Assembly: GCF_002311515.1 (NCBI RefSeq)
Contig: NZ_DCAO01000036.1
Coordinates: 70,516-77,744 of the forward strand
DNA length: 7,229 nt
Origin: Thalassospira sp. UBA1131
Lineage (GTDB): Bacteria > Pseudomonadota > Alphaproteobacteria > Rhodospirillales > Thalassospiraceae
Reading direction: 5' to 3'
Below are positions 5,975-7,229 of this stretch, in pieces (position 1 is the stretch's first letter; each line of letters opens with the position of its first letter). Under the pieces are notes generated by a model that made no database searches, had not been told where the DNA came from, and saw only the letters and a program-made list of their open reading frames with translations. The position numbers were made by a program, and so were the translations under genes.

Positions 5975-6100
5975 CATCAGATCGCATACCATAAGATCAA
6001 GGATCGGCAAGAAACCGCACAAAGCGGACGCCAGAACATTCAGGAAGGAACAGGGTCACCCAACCAAAACCGGTGTGCCCATAATGTGAGGAGACGTTCG

Positions 6101-7153
6101 ATGTCAGGATTTTCCGTTAATCGCCGCCAGATGCTCGGCATCATGGGCGGCGCATTTGCAGCCCCTGCAATCATTGGCAAGGCACGTGCAGCCGAAGTCA
6201 CCCTTCGTCTGCATCATATGTTGCCGCCGGTGGCCCCGATGCACAAGGCGTTCTTCGAACCGTGGTCCAAGACCATCCGCGAACAGTCCGATGGCCGTAT
6301 CGATATTCAGATTTTCCCGGCCATGCAGCTTGGTGGCAAACCGCCGCAGCTTGCCGAACAGGTGGCAAACAACGTTGTGGATATCGCCTGGACCTTGACC
6401 GTGTACACGCCGGGTCGCTATCCGATTTCCGAAACGCTGAGCCTGCCCTTCATGGTGACAACGGCCGAGGCAACATCGGTTGCCATGCACAAGTTCATGG
6501 ATGAATTTGGTCAGGACGAATACCGTGGCATGAAGCCATTGGCCTATCATGTTCATGCCGGTGGCAAGTTCCACATGCGCGACAAGGCGATTGAAAATCA
6601 GGCTGATCTTGACGGCCTGCAAATCCGCGCCCCGAACCAGAATGTCGGTAAAGCCCTGTCCATCCTAGGTGCTGAGCCGGTCTTCTTCCCGGTTACTGAA
6701 ATGGCCGTCGGCCTTGCCAATGGCGTGATTGATGGTACCTGCCTGCCTTATGAAGTGGTTCCGGCCTTTAAGCTTCATGAATTGACGTCGGTGCATTGCG
6801 CCCCGGCAGAAGGCGGACGTGGTCTTTATGCCAACTCGTTTGCGCTTTTGATGGCGGGCAATGCCTATGACAGCATGCCTGATGATCTGAAAGCGGTGAT
6901 TGATGCCAATTCCGGTATCGATCTGTCACGCCAGATCGGCAAACAGTTCGATAGCTTTGAATCGGTTGGCTACAAAATGTGTGCTGATCGCGGCAACAAG
7001 TTCGTCGAGATTCCCAAAGACGAAATTGAACGCTGGCAGTCTGCGACCCAGCCGGTCGTCGATGAGTGGATCGAGACCCTGAATGATGCCGGACATGATG
7101 GCAAGGCGATGATTGATCGCCTTAATCAGCTGATCGACGCCGAGACCGCCTGA
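6101..7153 (+). CDS. dctP: TRAP transporter solute-binding protein, DctP family, with Tat-like signal
   Basis: Periplasmic substrate receptor of a TRAP transporter. It has 350 residues, full length for the family. ATG 6101 has GAGGAG (6088-6093) 7 bases upstream; the in-frame GTG at 6086 overlaps this site and is rejected. The N-terminus carries a twin-arginine pattern (NRRQMLGIMGG, residues 7-17) and a hydrophobic stretch, with cleavage probably after ARA at residue 30. Tat export is therefore likely, unlike the Sec-type signal of the left receptor. Mature part: VTLRLHHMLPPVAPMHK, FPAMQLGGKPPQLAEQV, then R176 in GLQIRAPN, the family's carboxylate-binding arginine, and EMAVGLANGVIDG at 200-212. 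It shares the fold but only modest sequence with the left receptor, so the two are not a recent duplication. It lies 158 bases after the hydratase, probably in the same operon. The symbol is a family label; the ligand is unknown. Confidence 0.92.
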   Translation: MSGFSVNRRQMLGIMGGAFAAPAIIGKARAAEVTLRLHHMLPPVAPMHKAFFEPWSKTIREQSDGRIDIQIFPAMQLGGKPPQLAEQVANNVVDIAWTLTVYTPGRYPISETLSLPFMVTTAEATSVAMHKFMDEFGQDEYRGMKPLAYHVHAGGKFHMRDKAIENQADLDGLQIRAPNQNVGKALSILGAEPVFFPVTEMAVGLANGVIDGTCLPYEVVPAFKLHELTSVHCAPAEGGRGLYANSFALLMAGNAYDSMPDDLKAVIDANSGIDLSRQIGKQFDSFESVGYKMCADRGNKFVEIPKDEIERWQSATQPVVDEWIETLNDAGHDGKAMIDRLNQLIDAETA

Positions 7154-7154
7154 C

Positions 7155-7229
7155 ATGTCAGGAGCCACCCGTGATCACAATGGGCGCGGCAATCGCGCTG
7201 CGCCCATTCATTTTCTTGGTCAGTTTGTT
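7155..7229 (+). CDS. Possible start of a downstream gene (TRAP permease subunit?), cut off
   Basis: Two frames are open to the right edge. GTG 7171 has AGGAG (7160-7164) 6 bases ahead and reads VITMGAAIALRPFIFLVSL, hydrophobic and with GC-rich third positions. ATG 7155, one base past the receptor stop, reads MSGATRDHNGRGNRAAPIHFLGQFV but lacks a clear ribosome binding site. A TRAP small permease is the usual next gene. The same bases form a terminator-like hairpin, so there may be no gene here at all. Too short to decide. Confidence 0.25.
   Translation, partial: MSGATRDHNGRGNRAAPIHFLGQFV
7179..7217 (+). terminator. Probable intrinsic terminator after the right TRAP receptor gene
   Basis: AATGGGCGC (7179-7187) and GCGCCCATT (7200-7208) form a perfect 9-bp stem with a 12-base loop, starting 25 bases past the receptor stop and followed by a T-rich run broken by CA (TTCATTTTCTT, 7207-7217). 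A termination site here would end the rightward operon or reduce read-through into permease genes. The interrupted T-run and a possible overlapping gene start lower confidence. Confidence 0.5.

Noticed and set aside
5968..5996. Possible promoter (TTGCGG with CATAAG) before the right receptor gene
   Set aside because: The -35 overlaps the hairpin and both hexamers match the consensus poorly. Read-through from the hydratase explains expression as well.

Overview
The window looks like chromosomal DNA of a marine-type alphaproteobacterium. The signs are moderate GC with GC-rich third codon positions, two TRAP-type periplasmic solute receptors, and protein signatures typical of Rhodospirillales. 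Thalassospira is my best guess, but it comes from general appearance and not from any search. No rRNA, tRNA, CRISPR array, insertion sequence or phage gene was seen. Six genes account for almost all of the sequence, and the long open frames opposite them are shadows.

Layout. Two gene sets diverge from one AT-rich control region (4122-4365). Leftward (minus strand) run a feruloyl-CoA-synthetase-family acyl-CoA ligase (2259-4121), a thiolase only 5 bases further on (1003-2253), and, after a 205-base gap, a TRAP solute-binding protein that leaves the window at its left edge (1-797). Rightward (plus strand) run an HSD10-like short-chain 3-hydroxyacyl-CoA dehydrogenase (4366-5130), a crotonase-fold enoyl-CoA hydratase (5163-5942) and a second, different TRAP solute-binding protein (6101-7153). 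A terminator-like hairpin lies at the right edge. It overlaps what could be the start of a TRAP permease gene.

How the genes fit together. The four enzymes make one complete turn of side-chain beta-oxidation for an acid that already carries an alpha,beta double bond: ligase (acid to enoyl-CoA), hydratase (to 3-hydroxyacyl-CoA), dehydrogenase (to 3-ketoacyl-CoA) and thiolase (to acetyl-CoA plus an acyl-CoA two carbons shorter). No acyl-CoA dehydrogenase is present, and an unsaturated substrate would not need one. Because the ligase belongs to the feruloyl-CoA synthetase family, a hydroxycinnamate or related phenylpropenoid acid is the leading substrate guess. The two receptors would capture the substrate, or related carboxylates, in the periplasm. 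The substrate is inferred, not shown.

Regulation. The divergent control region holds two nearly identical 19-bp palindromes (TTGTTAT-N5-ATAACAA), one in front of each operon. Their centres are 179 bp apart, close to 17 helical turns. In each, a candidate -10 element begins at the same position of the palindrome when read in the direction of transcription. This strongly suggests one dimeric repressor controlling both operons, possibly with DNA looping. Its gene is not in the window.
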